Below, piece by piece: positions 62,146 through 64,000 of a stretch of 64,000 bases of DNA. A program made the position numbers and the translations under genes. This stretch comes from Chitinophagaceae bacterium. GTDB lineage: Bacteria; Bacteroidota; Bacteroidia; Chitinophagales; Chitinophagaceae. Numbering within the stretch: the stretch's first letter is position 1; every line of letters starts with the position of its first letter. The stretch covers positions 310,001 through 374,000 of the forward strand of contig JADKKH010000002.1 in the NCBI GenBank assembly GCA_016720585.1. Direction: 5' to 3'. The notes beneath the pieces were generated by a model. It was not told the origin of the DNA, searched no databases, and was given only the letters and a program-made list of their open reading frames with translations.

Positions 62146-62940
62146 TCACCCCCTTCCATCCAGCAATCCTCCCAGGATACCCCCTTCTTCCTTACGGTGA
62201 TAGGTTCCGTAAGCGACTATACGTCCCGCCAGCCGGCTAATCGGCAAAGATTGTATCCAGACTTTTCCCGGCCCCTGCAGTTTGGCAAAAAATAATCCTT
62301 CACCGCCAAACATAACATTCTTGATACCCCGTACCATTTCAATTTCAAAGGAAATGGTTGGCATATACGCCACCAGGCACCCGGTATCTACTTTTAATAT
62401 TTCACCGGCTTTTAATTCCTTTTCTATAATAAAACCACCTGCATGCATAAACGCCATGCCATCCCCTTCTATCTTTTCCATAATAAATCCTTCCCCACCA
62501 AAAATGCCTACGCCCAATTTCCGTTGAAAATGAATTCCCACACTGACACCTTTGGCAGCACAGAGAAACGCATCTTTTTGTGCAATGATCGTTCCACCGA
62601 GCTCCCGCAGATCCATAGGAATGATCTTGCCGGTGTAGGGTGCGGCAAAACTAATTTTTTTCTTCCCCTGTCCTTCATTGGTAAATGCGGTCATAAATAA
62701 ACTTTCTCCTGTAAGTACTCTTTTACCGGCACTCATCAGTTTTCCCAGGAGACCAGTAGGCTGCTGTGCCGAGCCATCCCCAAAAATGGTCTGCATCTGA
62801 ACGCCATCATCCATCATCATCATGGCACCGCTTTCGGCTATGGCTGTTTCAGAGGGGTCTAGTTCTATTTCTACAAATTGTAATTCTTCACCATAGATCT
62901 TGTAATCAATCTCATGGTTATTACGGGTTGCGGTACTCAT
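62146..62940 (-). CDS. AIM24/TIGR00266-family protein
   Basis: A 264-residue soluble protein of the TIGR00266 (AIM24-like) family. LDPSETAIAESGAMMMMDDG and IFGGEGFIMEKIEGDG are characteristic, and the Gly-rich C-terminus (EEGGILGGLLDGRG) is common. It adopts a double-stranded beta-helix-like fold in known members; function is not established. Start at 62940 follows an A/T-rich leader. It converges with the preceding small gene. Confidence 0.9.
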   Translation of the reverse strand: MSTATRNNHEIDYKIYGEELQFVEIELDPSETAIAESGAMMMMDDGVQMQTIFGDGSAQQPTGLLGKLMSAGKRVLTGESLFMTAFTNEGQGKKKISFAAPYTGKIIPMDLRELGGTIIAQKDAFLCAAKGVSVGIHFQRKLGVGIFGGEGFIMEKIEGDGMAFMHAGGFIIEKELKAGEILKVDTGCLVAYMPTISFEIEMVRGIKNVMFGGEGLFFAKLQGPGKVWIQSLPISRLAGRIVAYGTYHRKEEGGILGGLLDGRG

Positions 62941-62984
62941 ATAGTTTTCTTTTAAATTTAAATAGTAAAGTTACCAAAGCTTTC

Positions 62985-63032
62985 AGAAAAGACACCTTTT
63001 AAAAAGGTTTTTTCCCTGAAAGTGTCTTCTCT
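62985..63032. repeat. REP-like hairpin upstream of the transposase
   Basis: AGAAAAGACAC (62985-62995) pairs with GTGTCTTCTCT (63022-63032) with one mismatch. Inside, ACCTTT (62994-62999) pairs with AAAGGT (63003-63008). It shares the AGAGAAGACACCTTTTT word with the hairpin at 63707-63742. Confidence 0.7.
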
Positions 63033-63051
63033 TTTTCTCATAAATTTAACC

Positions 63052-63708
63052 ATGCCTCTTGCAGAAAAATACCTGGCAGATTTAACAGAAGGTAACGTAT
63101 ATCACATATATAACCGGACTAATAACCGGGAATTATTATTCAGAAGTGATGAAAACCGTCGTTTCTTTCTTCAACGCTTTACTCATTATTTGTCGCCCTA
63201 TCTGGGAACATATTGCTGGTGCCTGTTACCCAATCACTTTCATTTTTTAATTGAGGTAAAGTCAGCTGAAGAAATAAAAAAATGGCTGCAACAATTTAAA
63301 ACACTAAAACCAACAGAGAAAATATATTTGGAAGAAAACGTATCTTCTGCCCTACTACTTGAAAAAGCCTTTCATCAGTTTTTTACGTCCTATTCTATGG
63401 CTTATAACAAAATGCATAAAAGAACCGGGAACCTTTTTCACCGGCCATTCAAAAGAATTGAAGTATCCCGGGATTCTTATTTTACCCAGGCTGTAGTTTA
63501 TATTCATGCCAATCCGAAAAAACATAAACTGGTTGATGATTTTACTAAATACCGATGGTCATCATGGCACTCTTTAATTTCTGAAGCATCTACACCTTTG
63601 ATGAGAAAGGAATTGATTGACTGGTTTGGGAGTAAAGAACAACTTATAAAAACGCACGTCGATTTGTCTCAATATTATTATGAAAGTGAAGTTGCAATTG
63701 AAGTTTAG
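63052..63708 (+). CDS. REP-associated tyrosine transposase (TnpA_REP, Y1-type)
   Basis: A 218-residue single-domain Y1 HUH transposase-like protein of the REP-associated kind. The His-hydrophobe-His motif is PNHFHFLIEV (His62, His64), and the tyrosine nucleophile is expected in the helix before HANPKKHKL. The start chosen is the ATG at 63052; upstream sequence in the same frame (from 63022) lies in the REP-like hairpin. It should process its flanking REP-type hairpins. The gene ends inside the second hairpin. Confidence 0.87.
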   Translation: MPLAEKYLADLTEGNVYHIYNRTNNRELLFRSDENRRFFLQRFTHYLSPYLGTYCWCLLPNHFHFLIEVKSAEEIKKWLQQFKTLKPTEKIYLEENVSSALLLEKAFHQFFTSYSMAYNKMHKRTGNLFHRPFKRIEVSRDSYFTQAVVYIHANPKKHKLVDDFTKYRWSSWHSLISEASTPLMRKELIDWFGSKEQLIKTHVDLSQYYYESEVAIEV

Positions 63709-63742
63709 AGAAGTCACCTTTTTCGAAAAAGGTGTCTTCTCT
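63707..63742. repeat. REP-like palindrome downstream of the transposase
   Basis: A 36-base palindrome centred on TTTTTCGAAAAA, 18 bp per arm with one mismatch, starts at the transposase stop codon (63706-63708). Its right arm shares the AGAGAAGACACC word with the upstream hairpin. Confidence 0.75.
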
Positions 63743-63745
63743 AAT

Positions 63746-63776
63746 GAAAAGCGGCCCCACCAAAGAGCCGCTTTTT
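63746..63776. terminator. Rho-independent terminator
   Basis: AAAAGCGGC and GCCGCTTTTT flank a 12-base loop; a run of T follows on the plus strand, and on the minus strand the A's give a shorter T run. It sits between the transposase and a minus-strand gene at the edge and could serve both. Confidence 0.75.
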
Positions 63777-63815
63777 CTTTAACCACTAAACCAACTACCA
63801 GTATTATAACGCAGA

Positions 63816-64000
63816 TTATGCCTCCCGGGTTGCCGGTTTTAATTTACCCAACCAGATTTTTTTTCCCTGTATTCTTCTTACCAAAAACATAATACCAACA
63901 AATATGAAAAAGAATGGCCCTGCAAAACCAAGTAAGGCTATGAATTTGGTTCCGTAAAAAGCGGCCATCGGTCTTTTCAATCGCTCCGCAATCAGGTACA
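63816..64000 (-). CDS. Partial membrane protein, C-terminal end only
   Basis: The minus strand is open from the right edge to a TAA at 63816. It shows a hydrophobic helix (FIALLGFAGPFFFIFVGIM) and a positively charged tail (VRRIQGKKIWLGKLK). The start and most of the gene are outside the window, so no function can be given. Confidence 0.65.
   Translation of the reverse strand, partial: YLIAERLKRPMAAFYGTKFIALLGFAGPFFFIFVGIMFLVRRIQGKKIWLGKLKPATREA

Overview
The window comes from a Bacteroidota chromosome, most likely family Chitinophagaceae or a close relative. Supporting signs are a gldA gliding-motility ABC gene, secreted proteins ending in both kinds of type IX secretion (T9SS) sorting domain (CHU_C-like and Por_Sec-like), many Bacteroidota-specific families (DUF6089-, DUF6600-, DUF4476- and DUF3857-type proteins, an AI-2E-like exporter), A-rich leaders without clear Shine-Dalgarno sites, and the short CCCCTTTAGGGG-type palindromes common in that phylum. 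No rRNA, tRNA or CRISPR array was seen. The assignment rests on gene content only.

Layout. 1-4.4 kb: a truncated papain-like peptidase, acetyl-CoA synthetase, and a divergent MHS-type transporter followed by a small membrane protein. 4.4-14 kb: an inorganic-carbon and ion block holding DabB, DabA (split by a one-base frame break), a beta-carbonic anhydrase and a SulP permease on the minus strand, then a second beta-carbonic anhydrase and an NhaD antiporter. The pieces fit energy-coupled bicarbonate supply plus pH and sodium control. 14-31.8 kb: gldA, an M16 protease, a broken CHU_C-type secreted protein, enolase, DivIC, endonuclease III, a 14-repeat FG-GAP secreted protein, a DUF6089-like barrel and a large GAF-type protein. 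31.8-43.2 kb: a cloverleaf MITE-like repeat, two divergent outer-membrane barrel proteins sharing a kinase-like domain (one also carrying a calcineurin-like phosphatase), a class III nucleotidyl cyclase, a PAP2 phosphatase, an SdiA-regulated-like lipoprotein, and an HD protein fused to a Pycsar-effector-type membrane domain.

43.4-52.5 kb looks like an envelope and stress regulation island: a DUF6600-like protein, a five-repeat DUF4476 protein, three response regulators (one a sigma-54 activator), a CHASE3-type histidine kinase, and five very small membrane proteins. 52.9-64 kb: an AI-2E-family transporter, an orphan 2-oxoacid:ferredoxin oxidoreductase alpha subunit, two DUF3857/transglutaminase paralogs separated by a four-helix-bundle gene with heptamer-repeat flanks, small secreted proteins, an AIM24/TIGR00266 protein, and a REP-associated transposase flanked by matching hairpins.

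Four genes (dabA, the CHU_C protein, the DUF6089-like barrel and the DUF6600-like protein) are each broken by what look like single-base indels. This could be residual assembly error or real decay. It should be settled with reads before any of them is called a pseudogene.
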